Of a stretch of DNA of 64,000 nucleotides, positions 36,472 to 46,396 are shown in pieces. The stretch's first letter is position 1; each line of letters starts with the position of its first letter. The stretch comes from Thiolinea disciformis DSM 14473. Its GTDB lineage: Bacteria > Pseudomonadota > Gammaproteobacteria > Thiotrichales > Thiotrichaceae. A program made the translations under genes and the position numbers. Under the pieces are notes generated by a model, which searched no databases, was not told the DNA's origin, and worked only from the letters and a program-made list of their open reading frames with translations. The stretch lies in contig NZ_AQVE01000003.1 of assembly GCF_000371925.1 (NCBI RefSeq), positions 174,218-238,217 of the forward strand, given 5' to 3'.

Positions 36472-37276
36472 ACTCCGAAAAGGGTACCGAACTGCCATCA
36501 GGAAAGACCCAAGCCTTATCGCTGCTATTGGATGGAAGCGCTGGTGCTAAAGGTTGCATAGATTGGGGGTTATTCAAGTAGTGATGCAATGCTTCAGTAG
36601 GCGGAAAACCATCTTGACTTTCGGGGACAGAGGGACGCACTGAGGGGATTGGGGTTGGTGGCAAAATCGATGTATTCGGAATAGTCGCCAAGCCTTGCAC
36701 ATTAGGATTCATCCCACCTAATGTGTTCGGCAGCGGCGTTTGCCACAAGGGCGTAGCGATATTGGGATTAGGCAATAGTAAACTGTCATAGCCTAAACTG
36801 GGTGGATATAACAAGGCATTAGGATTTTGGTTTTGCAAAGAATTCAAGAGCATCAGCGATAACAAATAATCATCACTACGATTACGCCGCCCCCAATCGC
36901 CACGATTCCAAGCATTACCCGAAAAAAATTGATAAGGATTGATGCCATTACCAAAACCATTCCAAGCATTCAGCATCGGCCAACCTGTCCCACCCAAAGC
37001 TGAGCTATTATTCCAAGGCCCCATGCTCCAAGGATTCATTCCCCCCAAACTGCCCATGCTCCAAGGATTCATACCCCCAAAACTGCCCATATTCCAAGGA
37101 TTTAGCATAGAACTACCCATACCACCCCAAGGCATCCACGAAGTATAGGCATGAGCCGATTGACTAATGAAAGAACTACTCGCTACACTGACGAATAACA
37201 TAGCAGTTAGGAAGCTTTTTTTTAACTTAGTTTTCATCAACTTCGTTCGCATGTTTTCTTTTAATCCCAGTGTCAT
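36461..37276 (-). CDS. Secreted Trp/Met/Gly/Asn/Pro-rich repeat protein
   Basis: 271 residues. A signal peptide (basic n-region, hydrophobic FLTAMLFVSVASSSFI, cleavage likely after SAHA at about 43) sends it out of the cytoplasm. The mature start has three 11-residue tandem repeats NPWxMGSxGGM (about 59-88), followed by Asn/Trp/Gly-rich sequence (NPYQFFSGNAWNRGDWGRR). The rest is Pro/Asn/Leu-rich with no Cys. Composition resembles sulfur-globule envelope proteins (Gly/Asn/Pro/Trp/Met-rich, exported), but no direct family match can be shown. The first ATG is preferred because AAGGA lies six bases upstream. It overlaps the end of ftsX and is divergent from the 5'-nucleotidase gene. Confidence 0.75.
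   Translation of the reverse strand: MTLGLKENMRTKLMKTKLKKSFLTAMLFVSVASSSFISQSAHAYTSWMPWGGMGSSMLNPWNMGSFGGMNPWSMGSLGGMNPWSMGPWNNSSALGGTGWPMLNAWNGFGNGINPYQFFSGNAWNRGDWGRRNRSDDYLLSLMLLNSLQNQNPNALLYPPSLGYDSLLLPNPNIATPLWQTPLPNTLGGMNPNVQGLATIPNTSILPPTPIPSVRPSVPESQDGFPPTEALHHYLNNPQSMQPLAPALPSNSSDKAWVFPDGSSVPFSESIR
37013..37102 (-). repeat. 33-base tandem repeat in the exported repeat protein gene
   Basis: Two full and one partial copy of a 33-base unit that encodes NPWxMGSxGGM (units NPWNMGSFGGM, NPWSMGSLGGM, NPWSMGPW). The copies are nearly identical in DNA as well as protein, which suggests recent duplication and possible length variation between strains. Confidence 0.85.
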
Positions 37277-37344
37277 ATTACGTCCTTAATCTTCTAAGCT
37301 GCCACAAGCTCATTGCCACTTTCTTTAACCCGAGGTCTAGCCGC

Positions 37345-39195
37345 ATGAAATTAACAACATTTAGCTCAACATTATTGCTAAGTGCCGCTCTTGGCTTAGT
37401 GCTTAGCGCTTGTAATGATAAAGACAATAATGGTACGGAATCCAATTTACGTATTTTACACATTAATGATCATCACTCGAATCTTGCCCCTGCTTCTGCG
37501 GAACTCAGTTTAGGGGGCGCGGCTACCACGGTTGAATTGGGTGGTTTTTCCAAAGTGGTTACCAAAATAAGAGAATTGGCAGGCCAAGACCCGAATAATA
37601 CCTTGAAGCTCCACGCAGGCGATGCGATTACGGGTACACTGTATTATACCCTGTTTAAAGGTGAAGCTGATGCGGCCTTGATGAATCAAGTCTGTTTTGA
37701 TGCTTTTGAACTCGGTAATCATGAATTTGATGAAGGCGACAAAGGACTGAAAACCTTTCTAGACTACCTAAAAAGCGCTAGCACCTGTAATACGCCCGTA
37801 TTAGCTGCCAATGTTGTTCCTAAAGTGGGTGAATCGCCCCTCGCGCCCAACACGAGTACTGATTATTTCAAGCCTTATATTATCAAAGAATTGAATGGCA
37901 AAAAGTACGGCATTATTGGTATCGATGTCGCAGGCAAAACTAAAAACTCATCGAATCCTGATAAAAATACGCTATTTTTAAACGAAGCCCAAACCGCACA
38001 GAAATATATTGATGAGCTAGAAAATAAAGGCATTAGCAAAATCATTCTGTTGACGCATCAGGGTTATACCAATGATTTAAGCTTAGCCAAAAGCTTATCG
38101 GGTGTAGATGTAATTATTGGTGGCGATTCACATAGCCTATTGGGCGGCACCGCGTTAACGTCAGTGGGTTTAAAACCAGAAGGGGAATACCCAACCAAAA
38201 CCACTGACAAAGCTGGTAAAACGGTCTGTGTGGCACAAGCTTGGCAATATGCCAGCACAGTAGGTGAATTAACGATTAATTTTGACAGCGCTGGCAATGT
38301 AAAAAGCTGCTCCGGCAAACCCCATGTATTATTAGGAAATACGTTTAAACGCAATGGCACTGCGTTAGCCGGTGCAGACTTACAAACCGTCTTGAATGCC
38401 GTTGAGGCTAATGAATCGCTCTCAGTGGTAACGCCTGATCAGACCAGCGACACCATTCTGAAAACCTATTCAGATAAAGTTACTGAGCTAAAGAAAACCC
38501 AAATTGGCACGGCAGCCCAAAACCTATGCTTTACACGGATTCCCGGCGATGTTGGCAGAAGTAAACTCGCTGGCTGTGATGCACTCACTAAAGCTCATGG
38601 TAGTGATATTAGTAATATTGTCGCCAAAGCTTTCTTGATGATGAGCAATACGTCCGATATTTCAATCCAAAATGCAGGTGGCGTGCGGACTGACGTAGCG
38701 ATGGGCACTATTACCATCGATACGGCTTATACGATGTTGCCCTTCGCGAATACCCTGACCGAAATTGAAATGACGGGCCAGCAAATTCTTGATGTGTTGG
38801 AAGAAGCGACTGAGTTTGCCTTACAACCTAGCGGCTCGACAGGCTCTTATCCTTATGCGTCAGGACTTCGGTGGGATATGAATTTATCAAAGCCTTTCGG
38901 TCAACGCTTGAGCAATGTACAAGTAAACTCGCGTGTCGCAGGGACTTGGGCTGCCATTGATAAAACCAAAACCTATAAAGTCGTTACCAACAGCTTTACT
39001 GCTGGCGGCAAAGATGGCTATTTAACCTTTGGTGATATTCCAGCAAGCAAGAAAACGGATACTTTCCTCGATTATGCAAAATCCTTTGTGGATTATGTGC
39101 AAAAGGAAACGGCCGCTGGACGTGTGATTGATAAACTACCTATTGAAGAATACAGTACCCAGCAGTTTATTAATGCAAAAGGTGAGATGCACTAA
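37345..39195 (+). CDS. Lipoprotein 5'-nucleotidase/metallophosphatase (UshA-like)
   Basis: 616 residues from the ATG at 37345, preferred because it gives a clean lipoprotein signal (MKLTTFSSTLLLSAALGLVL then LSAC, Cys23) with GAGG upstream. The N-terminal metallophosphatase domain has the dinuclear-metal motifs: ILHINDHHSN, LHAGDAITGTLYY, LGNHEFDEGDKG, LLTHQGY and GGDSHSLLG. The C-terminal 5'-nucleotidase domain has IQNAGGVRTDVAMGTI and NSFTAGGKDGY for nucleotide binding. It likely hydrolyses extracellular nucleotides for phosphate and nucleoside salvage. Asp after Cys23 is not seen (Asn at +2), so outer-membrane placement is likely. No transporter is adjacent in the same operon. Confidence 0.9.
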   Translation: MKLTTFSSTLLLSAALGLVLSACNDKDNNGTESNLRILHINDHHSNLAPASAELSLGGAATTVELGGFSKVVTKIRELAGQDPNNTLKLHAGDAITGTLYYTLFKGEADAALMNQVCFDAFELGNHEFDEGDKGLKTFLDYLKSASTCNTPVLAANVVPKVGESPLAPNTSTDYFKPYIIKELNGKKYGIIGIDVAGKTKNSSNPDKNTLFLNEAQTAQKYIDELENKGISKIILLTHQGYTNDLSLAKSLSGVDVIIGGDSHSLLGGTALTSVGLKPEGEYPTKTTDKAGKTVCVAQAWQYASTVGELTINFDSAGNVKSCSGKPHVLLGNTFKRNGTALAGADLQTVLNAVEANESLSVVTPDQTSDTILKTYSDKVTELKKTQIGTAAQNLCFTRIPGDVGRSKLAGCDALTKAHGSDISNIVAKAFLMMSNTSDISIQNAGGVRTDVAMGTITIDTAYTMLPFANTLTEIEMTGQQILDVLEEATEFALQPSGSTGSYPYASGLRWDMNLSKPFGQRLSNVQVNSRVAGTWAAIDKTKTYKVVTNSFTAGGKDGYLTFGDIPASKKTDTFLDYAKSFVDYVQKETAAGRVIDKLPIEEYSTQQFINAKGEMH

Positions 39196-39206
39196 GCCTT
39201 TGACTT

Positions 39207-39240
39207 AAGGAGAAAAGGCGACATAGCCTTTTCTCCAAAG
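39207..39240 (+). terminator. Hairpin after the 5'-nucleotidase gene
   Basis: Perfect 11-base stem GGAGAAAAGGC / GCCTTTTCTCC with a six-base loop, 13 bases after the stop. The T-rich part is inside the stem and only AAAG follows, so this is a likely but imperfect intrinsic terminator, possibly acting for both converging transcripts. Confidence 0.6.
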
Positions 39241-39308
39241 CTTTACAGCATCTAGCCTATCACGTTAATACTAAGGCACTGAAAAATTATAACAACCCTT
39301 GGGTTTAC

Positions 39309-40946
39309 TTAAAGCGCCGTTATCGTTAAGCGCGGAACGGCAGCCAATAATTTTTGCGTATAAGGCTCTTGAGGATTCCTACACACCTGTTCGGTGAGAC
39401 CACGTTCGACGATTTTACCTTTATACATCACCACCGTCTGATCACTTAAGTATTCCACTACACCGATATTATGCGTCACAAACAGCAGTGTTAAATCACG
39501 TTCGCTACGAATATCCAGCAATAATTGCAAAATTTCCGCTTGTACTGATACATCCAAAGCGCTGGTAATTTCATCACAAACAATAAACTCTGGATTCAGA
39601 ACCAAAGCACGCGCCAAGCCAATACGCTGGCGCTGCCCACCAGAAAACTCGTGGGGATAACGCCATAAATACTCGCGCTTCAACTGGACATGCTCCAAGG
39701 TACGTGCCGCTAACTCCAAGCGTTCCTCATGACTGCTACCAATCCCATGTACTTTCATGGGTTCGGTCAGCATCGTTTCGACTAAGAGACGAGGATTTAA
39801 GGAGGATTGCGGATCTTGAAACACGATCTGCATTTTGGCGCGCCACGGCCTTAAGGCCTGATCCGATAAGCCAACCAACTCTTGACCCTCAACATTCACA
39901 CTGCCTTGGGTTGGTTTTTCAAGCTGCAAAATAGCGCGCCCTAAGGTGGTTTTACCGCAGCCCGATTCGCCTACCAAGGCCATAATTTGACCCTTAGGAA
40001 TGGCGAGCGATACATCATCCACCGCTTTCACATAATCCACAGTACGACGAAATAAGCCCTTTTTAATCGGAAACCACACGCTTAGATTATGGATTTCAAT
40101 CAGTGGTTTAGCGTCCGCATTCAGCACTTGCGCTGTCGTTGGTTTGCGACGTGCAAGATTTTCCGGAACGGCCGCCAGCAATTGCTGTGTATAAGGATGT
40201 TGTGGCTGGCTCAGGACTTGTTTGGTACTGCCCTGCTCCACTAATTTGCCATACTGCATCACACCGACTTGATGTGCCATTTGCGCGACCACACCAAAAT
40301 CATGCGTAATCATTAAAATACTCATGCCGGTATTGTCTTGCAGCTCCCGCATCAAGCGTAGAATCTCAGCCTGCACGGTCACATCTAAAGCAGTGGTTGG
40401 CTCATCCGCAATTAATAGCTCCGGATCGCAAGCCAAAGCCATTGCAATCATGACGCGTTGACGTTGACCACCCGATAATTGATGCGGATAGTCACGCATA
40501 CGCCCACGCGCATTGGGTAGATGCACTTGCTCCAAAGCCTTGACTGTGCGTTCCTGTACTTCTTGGTTCGACATTTCCGGATGATGAAGCTGCAAGGCTT
40601 CGGTGATTTGATCACCAATCGTGAACACCGGATTCAGCGAGGTCATTGGCTCTTGAAAGATCATCGCAATTTGCGAGCCACGAATATGGCGCATCGCCTC
40701 ATCGTCTTGTTTCAACAAATCGACGCCATTAAACCAAATACTGCCTGATGGATGCGAGCTAATACGTGCGGGTAATAAGCGCATGACCGACAAGGCTGTA
40801 ATCGACTTACCACTACCCGATTCACCGACTAAGCAAAACGTCTCAGCTTTATTCAGGGCAAAACTCACGCCATCAACCGCCTTCACCTCCCGCTCAGGCG
40901 TGGTGAAATACGTGGACAAATCGCGCACTTCTAATAAGTTTGTCAT
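39309..40946 (-). CDS. yejF: Oligopeptide ABC transporter, fused double ATPase (YejF/OppDF-like)
   Basis: 545-residue protein with two ABC ATPase domains in tandem, as in YejF. The first half: [18 protein letters not shown] (Walker A), signature [34 protein letters not shown]. The second half: [20 protein letters not shown], signature [34 protein letters not shown]. Both long runs are contiguous motif blocks with all catalytic residues. Walker B of the second half ends in CDEITSALD. It is the last gene of a four-gene operon (binding protein, two permeases, ATPase) and starts one base inside the yejE-like stop. Substrate is likely oligopeptides, but not determined. Confidence 0.9.
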   Translation of the reverse strand: MTNLLEVRDLSTYFTTPEREVKAVDGVSFALNKAETFCLVGESGSGKSITALSVMRLLPARISSHPSGSIWFNGVDLLKQDDEAMRHIRGSQIAMIFQEPMTSLNPVFTIGDQITEALQLHHPEMSNQEVQERTVKALEQVHLPNARGRMRDYPHQLSGGQRQRVMIAMALACDPELLIADEPTTALDVTVQAEILRLMRELQDNTGMSILMITHDFGVVAQMAHQVGVMQYGKLVEQGSTKQVLSQPQHPYTQQLLAAVPENLARRKPTTAQVLNADAKPLIEIHNLSVWFPIKKGLFRRTVDYVKAVDDVSLAIPKGQIMALVGESGCGKTTLGRAILQLEKPTQGSVNVEGQELVGLSDQALRPWRAKMQIVFQDPQSSLNPRLLVETMLTEPMKVHGIGSSHEERLELAARTLEHVQLKREYLWRYPHEFSGGQRQRIGLARALVLNPEFIVCDEITSALDVSVQAEILQLLLDIRSERDLTLLFVTHNIGVVEYLSDQTVVMYKGKIVERGLTEQVCRNPQEPYTQKLLAAVPRLTITAL

Positions 40947-42136
40947 TAGGCGCTCCGCTTAACTCGGTAGGCAGTTTTTGGATCAATCGCATCACGGAAA
41001 GCTTCGCCGATTAAGGTATAAGCAAACACCGTCATGAAAATCGCTCCCCCCGGAAAGACTGCCATCCACCAATTGAAGGTTCCTGATTTGACGGCCTGAT
41101 CCAGCATTTGACCCCATGATGGCGCATCGACTAAACCCAAGCCTAAGAAACTTAAGGTTGCTTCTGCCAAAATCGCTGATGCCACGCCAAAACTGGCGGC
41201 AACTAATAAGGGAGCAACCCCATTAGGCAGCATGTGGCGGAACAGAATCGAGCGTAGGGGCAAACCACTCGCAATCGCCGCTTGCACATAATCTTGCTTA
41301 CGCAGTTTGAGGAATTCAGCGCGAATATAACGCGCATAACCCGACCAACTGGTTACCCCAATAATCACCATCATCATATACAAACTGCGCCCGAAAAAGG
41401 CCACAAAGGTCAGCAATAAGAACAAGGTGGGAATGGCTTCAAAGATTTCCACCAAGCGCATTCCCATCATGTCTACCACGCCTGAGAAATACCCCATAAT
41501 GCCGCCAATGATCACCCCAATGACCATCGAAATACTGGTGGCAATAATGCCAATACTGAGCGCGATACGTGAGGCATGAATCATACGGCTAAAGACTTCA
41601 GCGCCGTTTTCTTCGGTGCCCATCCAATGCTGAAGACTCGGCTCGGATAAGGGAGCAGTTTGCAAACCGCGTTCCCGTGCATCACGCATATAATCGGTAG
41701 GGGCATACGGAATCGGTGGCATGAGTTTCCAATCCACTTGATTGTAAGCAGGCGAACGAAAATCTTCATAAATGATCAGTTTGGGTGGATTTACATACTG
41801 ATTAGCGATGATGACACCCGCCACTATCACCAAAAAAAAGACCGCCAAACCACGTCGCCAATTTAAGCGTAATGGCAGCACCCACAACACGATTAGCGCC
41901 ACAAAAGCGATTAAAACCACTACATCTTCGCGGCTCAAATAATGCAAAACAGGCATAGAAATTTGCCCATTTTTGCTCATGATCAGTGGCATACTGTTGG
42001 CTAAAAAGGGTGCAAATACCGCAGCAAAGACTAATAAGCCAACCCACACCAGCGCAAACTTAACACCAGTACCTTGCAGCGTGCGTTCCCAAATACGACG
42101 TAAATAAGGGTCACGTGTTGCTACTACATCAGTCAT
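40946..42136 (-). CDS. yejE: Peptide ABC transporter permease (YejE/DppC-like)
   Basis: 396 residues, longer than the 341 of E. coli YejE. TM1 (VWVGLLVFAAVFAPFLANSM) is followed by extra TM segments (VVVLIAFVALIVLWVLPL and GLAVFFLVIVAGVIIANQYV), then the typical loop YAPTDYMRDARERG...HWMGTEENGAEVFSRMIHASRIALSIG. The EAA motif ILAEATLSFLGLGLVDAPSWGQML closes the DppC-type permease domain. The two additional TM helices between TM1 and the core are unusual. It overlaps the upstream permease gene by 8 bases. Confidence 0.88.
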   Translation of the reverse strand: MTDVVATRDPYLRRIWERTLQGTGVKFALVWVGLLVFAAVFAPFLANSMPLIMSKNGQISMPVLHYLSREDVVVLIAFVALIVLWVLPLRLNWRRGLAVFFLVIVAGVIIANQYVNPPKLIIYEDFRSPAYNQVDWKLMPPIPYAPTDYMRDARERGLQTAPLSEPSLQHWMGTEENGAEVFSRMIHASRIALSIGIIATSISMVIGVIIGGIMGYFSGVVDMMGMRLVEIFEAIPTLFLLLTFVAFFGRSLYMMMVIIGVTSWSGYARYIRAEFLKLRKQDYVQAAIASGLPLRSILFRHMLPNGVAPLLVAASFGVASAILAEATLSFLGLGLVDAPSWGQMLDQAVKSGTFNWWMAVFPGGAIFMTVFAYTLIGEAFRDAIDPKTAYRVKRSA

Positions 42137-43508
42137 ACGTCACCCTCGGATCGACTAAGGTATACAGGAAGTCGGCTATTAAATAGCCAATCAACGTGAG
42201 AAAACCACTAATCCATGTGATCGATAGCACCAATTCGCGATCCCGCCCTTTGACAGCTTCTACCGCGAGCTGCCCCATACCATTGATACTAAAAATATTT
42301 TCGACGATTAATGAACCCGACAAGAGGCTGGGTAATAAGCCCGCCGCAATGGTAATCAGCGGCAATAAGCTATTACGGAACACGTGCACCCAGAGCACAT
42401 CTTGCTCAGATAAACCTTTGGCGCGTGCAGTGCGGGCGTAATCAGAACTGAGGTTTTCCAGTAAGGAGGTACGAATGATTTTGGCCAGTCCCGCAAACCC
42501 CGCATAAGACATACAAATAATCGGCAGCACTAAATGCCATATGCGATCTAATAAAAAGCCGCGCACATAGCCTTGGCCGACAAACTGTGTCGCAATCAGC
42601 AAGCCTAAGCTCATGCCCACTAAGCCTAAACTCGCCGCCCGAAACGGCACTGAAGCGATATAGGCTAAACCCACTAAGATTACCGCCCCCAGAAGCGGTA
42701 AGAAAATCCAGTTAATCCACAGGAAGCCATTATGGGCATAGGCCATCCATGCACCTGCCGCCATACCGATGCCAGCAGCAACCCACAAACGTACGACTTG
42801 ATTATTAAAGCGCGCTAAAGCAATGGCAAACGCTGTGCCGAGGAAGACGCCCAAGCCGAGCTTGATCACATCCCACAAGGAACCCCAATGCGGCATAAAG
42901 ACCATATCTTGTGCATCACGTTTGCCTAAACCTGCGGTAGGAAACCAATGCCAGTGCTGCACATTGGCAAAAAACCCAAGCAATAACACGCCTGCTAACA
43001 TCGTCGGAATCGACCATAAGCCCAACATAATCATATTGGAGGATACGTCAAAGCGTCCCCCTCGATCATTCGCGGCTTTAATACCAATCGCAATGGCGAA
43101 AATATAAATCAGCGGAATGGTGAGGACATTTAATAAGACCGTGATCGGAATGCGCTCACCGAGGATTTCGGCGACAGGTCGACCATACATAAAGCTTTGC
43201 CCGAGGCTCATTCCCTTCGTAAGCGAGAATCTGCCATAACTGCCATCGTCTTTCACCTCAAACCCAATCGGTGAAACGTTATTGAGCCACTTTAAGTATT
43301 GTATTGGTGCAGGTTGGTCTAAGCCATAACGTTTGTTGTAATAATCCATCATAGCTTTGCGTTCTTGGGGTTTCATGTTCATGGTGTCTGCTTGTAGCTG
43401 ACCACCAATCCCCCCTGGTGACATCACCATCACCGAAAAAACCACTATAGTAATTCCCAATAAGGTAGGAATCATCAGTAGCAGGCGTCGAATCAGATAG
43501 GTCAGCAT
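42129..43508 (-). CDS. yejB: Peptide ABC transporter permease (YejB/DppB-like)
   Basis: 459 residues against 364 for E. coli YejB. TM1 RLLLMIPTLLGITIVVFSVMV is classic DppB. The loop DYYNKRYGLDQPAPIQYLKWL and the core segments follow. Between about residues 230 and 310 there is an inserted block with extra TM segments (LWVAAGIGMAAGAWMAYA, NWIFLPLLGAVILVGLAYIA, ASLGLVGMSLGLLIATQFV). The EAA motif ARAKGLSEQDVLWVHVFRNSLLPLI and GSLIVENIFSINGMGQLAVEAVKGRD are complete. Together with the YejE-like partner it forms the channel of the importer. The inserted TM block is odd. Confidence 0.88.
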   Translation of the reverse strand: MLTYLIRRLLLMIPTLLGITIVVFSVMVMSPGGIGGQLQADTMNMKPQERKAMMDYYNKRYGLDQPAPIQYLKWLNNVSPIGFEVKDDGSYGRFSLTKGMSLGQSFMYGRPVAEILGERIPITVLLNVLTIPLIYIFAIAIGIKAANDRGGRFDVSSNMIMLGLWSIPTMLAGVLLLGFFANVQHWHWFPTAGLGKRDAQDMVFMPHWGSLWDVIKLGLGVFLGTAFAIALARFNNQVVRLWVAAGIGMAAGAWMAYAHNGFLWINWIFLPLLGAVILVGLAYIASVPFRAASLGLVGMSLGLLIATQFVGQGYVRGFLLDRIWHLVLPIICMSYAGFAGLAKIIRTSLLENLSSDYARTARAKGLSEQDVLWVHVFRNSLLPLITIAAGLLPSLLSGSLIVENIFSINGMGQLAVEAVKGRDRELVLSITWISGFLTLIGYLIADFLYTLVDPRVTYD

Positions 43509-43520
43509 CTGCCGACTCCC

Positions 43521-45395
43521 TTATTGTTTATAGCGTTGTAACGTACTGGGTACGTAGTTCTCAAGTGGCAACATGCCTCGATTCAAGCCCATTTTAGTCA
43601 TTTGAATATTGTGAATACGCTTATCAATGAAGGCTAAAGTCTTACCACGGGTTAAAAACGTATAAGGCTGATCCTCATACATAATTCGCTCGGCTTGCTG
43701 CCACAATGGCATCCGTTTTGCGTCATCAACCGTAGAACGTGCTTGCTCAATTAATTTATCAAGCTCAGGATTTTTATAATTTATAAAATTATCGCCGCCG
43801 TCTTGAGTTTGTGAACTGTGAAACATTTGATAGATATCGGTTTCAATGCCGCTGGTCCACGCTAAAGTAATTGCATCGAAATCGCGCTTATTCATAGCAT
43901 CGAGCATGACTGGCCATTCCTGTGGGGTTGGGATCATGCGTACACCGGCTTTGGCATAAATATCACGCAGCAACAATACCATGCGCTTGGTATCCTCATT
44001 ATCTTGGAAATACGTTAATTTGAATTCAAATGGCTCCCCTGCACTATTTTCAATGACCGAATCACCATTACGATCCTCATAACCTGCTTCTTTTAATAAT
44101 TGCTGTGCTTGTTGTAAATTAAATTCATAAGGTTTTAGCGCTTGATCATGTTGTTTACTGGTTGGGCTAAAAGGACTAACCGCAGCCTCTGCATAGCCTA
44201 AGAACACATCATTAATAATACGCGCCGTATCCGTCATATACGTCATCGCCTGACGCACGCGCTTATCAGCAAATAAGCTAGGCTTGCCATTTTTTTCCTG
44301 ATTCCAGCCTATCCAACTATAGCCACCTGTAGGAGGCATATATTCAAAATTCTGGCTTTTATCTAGCATTTGAGCATCTGCTTTTAACTTAGCATATTCA
44401 ATAGGGCGTGCCGCATAACCATCAATTTCACCATTCCGATAAGTCGTTAAACGCGCACTATCGTTTTGAATAATTTTCCACACAATCCGATTATACGAAG
44501 GTTTAACATCGCCCCAATAACGATCATTACGAATTAACTCCACTGAACCCTGATCAGGTGTCCATGTTTTAGGATCAGCTAACTTATATGGACCACTTCC
44601 TAATAATAAGCCTTTAGATTGATTGAATTGCTGTGGATTTTGTAAATAAGGCTCATAAAAATGCTTAGCCATAATAGCAATTCCACCCGCCAAAGACAGT
44701 GCCTCAAAATACGGCTCAGTAAAGGTAAAGACTACCTGATATTTACTGGGAGCTTGAACGGATTTAATTTTTTCATAATAAGAACGTTGGCGAGGCGCAT
44801 CAATTGCAGGATTCATAATAAAATTATAGGAAAATACAACATCATCTGCGGTTAATGGAACGCCATCAGAGAAAGCAACATCTTGGCGTAAATTAAAAAT
44901 AATGGTTAAACCATCAGGACTAATCTGCCAGTCTTTGGCAATAAACCCTTGCCATTCCAACGTATCAGGATCGCGACTAATCAGGGACTCCAAGACATAA
45001 TCTTGTACTTGGCTAGAATAAGCATCTTGGGACACTAAAGGGGAGATAGTGGCCAGATTGGTGCCAAAGGCTCCCACACTCCAATCGCCTTGGGCATAAT
45101 CAGGCAACTGCGTTGCCGCCTTAGCGCGTTGGAAGGCTGGTGCTACCTCGACTGTTTGAGCGGAAGTCTTCCCTTGATCTGCCTCAGTAGTATTCGCGGC
45201 CACTTGCAACTGACCCGAACTCAATGCAGCCCGTAAATCGCGAGTCTCTTTAGCCTGCTCGGCAAGCTGTGCTTGAATTTGTTGGAGCTTCGTCCAATGA
45301 CGATCTTGTTGGTACATGATTAAAATCGATAACGCTATTAGCGCCACCAGTACTGTATAAAAGATGGCATCGCGGGCAGTGAGTCTTTTTTCCAT
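43521..45395 (-). CDS. Membrane-tethered peptide-binding protein (SBP family 5)
   Basis: 624 residues. Instead of a cleavable signal peptide the N-terminus has a TM segment (about 12-27, FYTVLVALIALSILIMY) after a short cytoplasmic tail, then a coiled coil (HWTKLQQIQAQLAEQAKE, about 33-58). A disordered linker follows, and the SBP_bac_5 domain runs from about residue 95: LVSQDAYSSQVQDYVLESLIS, WQISPDGLTIIFNLRQDVAFSDG, LTADDVVFSYNFIMNP, KTDFQI-like binding segments and a C-terminal FINYKNPELDKLIEQARS. It is first in the operon with the YejB/YejE/YejF-like genes, so it delivers oligopeptides or similar ligands to them from a membrane-bound position. No lipobox is present. Confidence 0.87.
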   Translation of the reverse strand: MEKRLTARDAIFYTVLVALIALSILIMYQQDRHWTKLQQIQAQLAEQAKETRDLRAALSSGQLQVAANTTEADQGKTSAQTVEVAPAFQRAKAATQLPDYAQGDWSVGAFGTNLATISPLVSQDAYSSQVQDYVLESLISRDPDTLEWQGFIAKDWQISPDGLTIIFNLRQDVAFSDGVPLTADDVVFSYNFIMNPAIDAPRQRSYYEKIKSVQAPSKYQVVFTFTEPYFEALSLAGGIAIMAKHFYEPYLQNPQQFNQSKGLLLGSGPYKLADPKTWTPDQGSVELIRNDRYWGDVKPSYNRIVWKIIQNDSARLTTYRNGEIDGYAARPIEYAKLKADAQMLDKSQNFEYMPPTGGYSWIGWNQEKNGKPSLFADKRVRQAMTYMTDTARIINDVFLGYAEAAVSPFSPTSKQHDQALKPYEFNLQQAQQLLKEAGYEDRNGDSVIENSAGEPFEFKLTYFQDNEDTKRMVLLLRDIYAKAGVRMIPTPQEWPVMLDAMNKRDFDAITLAWTSGIETDIYQMFHSSQTQDGGDNFINYKNPELDKLIEQARSTVDDAKRMPLWQQAERIMYEDQPYTFLTRGKTLAFIDKRIHNIQMTKMGLNRGMLPLENYVPSTLQRYKQ

Positions 45396-45513
45396 AATTT
45401 TCGTATATACTGCTTAGAGTTAATTTTAGACAAGCATAACATCATCAGGGCAGAGGTAAAGCCTCGCTTCCATCCTAATTCGTTTCTTTTTCAAAAAGTT
45501 GTAAGGAGTTTTT

Positions 45514-46305
45514 ATGGGTTTTCTGAGCGGCAAACGCGCCCTTATTACCGGTATCGCCAGCAATCGTTCTATCGCTTATGGCATTGCCCAAGCGATGCAC
45601 CGCGAAGGCGCTGAACTGGCGCTGACCTATCAGAATGACAAACTCAAACCTCGCGTCGAAAAATTTGCAGAAGAATTTGGTTCCACTATTGTCCTCCCCT
45701 GTGATGTAGCTTCTGACACTGAGATTGAAAATACGTTCAAAGGTTTAGCCGAGCATTGGGACAAATTCGATATTTTGGTTCACGCCATTGCCTTTGCTCC
45801 TAAAGAACAACTCGAAGGCAGCATCGTCGATAATACCACCCGCGAAGGCTCACAAATCGCGCATGATATTAGTGCCTATAGCTTTCTTGGTATGGCGAAA
45901 TATGCCAAGCCTATGATGGAAGGCCGTGCTGGATCAATGCTCACCCTCAGTTATTTAGGCGCGATTGCCGCTATTCCAAACTACAACGTGATGGGAATGG
46001 CAAAAGCAAGCCTAGAAGCAGGTGTACGCTTTATGGCCGCAGATTTGGGTCCACAAGGCATTCGCGTAAATGCCATTTCCGCAGGCCCCATCCGCACCTT
46101 AGCCGCCTCTGGCATTACGGGCTTCCGTAAAATGTTGGATCACTTCGAGAAAAATGCCCCTTTACGCAAAAACGTTACCATTGAAGAAGTTGGTAATGCC
46201 GCAGCTTTCTTATGCTCTGATTTAGCCTCAGGCATTACGGGCGAGATTATGTATGTGGATGGTGGCTGGAATATTCTAGGTATGTCGGGCATGCCGACCG
46301 AGTAA
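45514..46305 (+). CDS. fabI: Enoyl-[acyl-carrier-protein] reductase (NADH) FabI
   Basis: SDR-fold enzyme for the last step of each fatty-acid elongation cycle and the target of triclosan. 263 residues. N-terminal [20 protein letters not shown] binds NADH in the FabI-specific way. [15 protein letters not shown], the catalytic pair in [20 protein letters not shown] (Tyr, Lys six apart) and [11 protein letters not shown] are complete. The ribosome binding site GTAAGGAG is strong. It is a single gene transcribed away from the peptide transporter operon, ending in a hairpin. Confidence 0.98.
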   Translation: MGFLSGKRALITGIASNRSIAYGIAQAMHREGAELALTYQNDKLKPRVEKFAEEFGSTIVLPCDVASDTEIENTFKGLAEHWDKFDILVHAIAFAPKEQLEGSIVDNTTREGSQIAHDISAYSFLGMAKYAKPMMEGRAGSMLTLSYLGAIAAIPNYNVMGMAKASLEAGVRFMAADLGPQGIRVNAISAGPIRTLAASGITGFRKMLDHFEKNAPLRKNVTIEEVGNAAAFLCSDLASGITGEIMYVDGGWNILGMSGMPTE

Positions 46306-46324
46306 ATTCATCATTTAAAAATGG

Positions 46325-46349
46325 GCGATGTAGGATAAACCTACATCGC
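46325..46349. terminator. Bidirectional terminator between fabI and the metalloprotease
   Basis: Perfect 10-base stem GCGATGTAGG / CCTACATCGC with loop ATAAA. On the plus strand only TT follows; on the minus strand CCATTTTTAAATG follows, which suits the convergent metalloprotease transcript better. Confidence 0.7.
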
Positions 46350-46396
46350 TTCAGCGGCTTTAGCGCTAAGTATCAGCGCATTCAGAACCTACTAGC

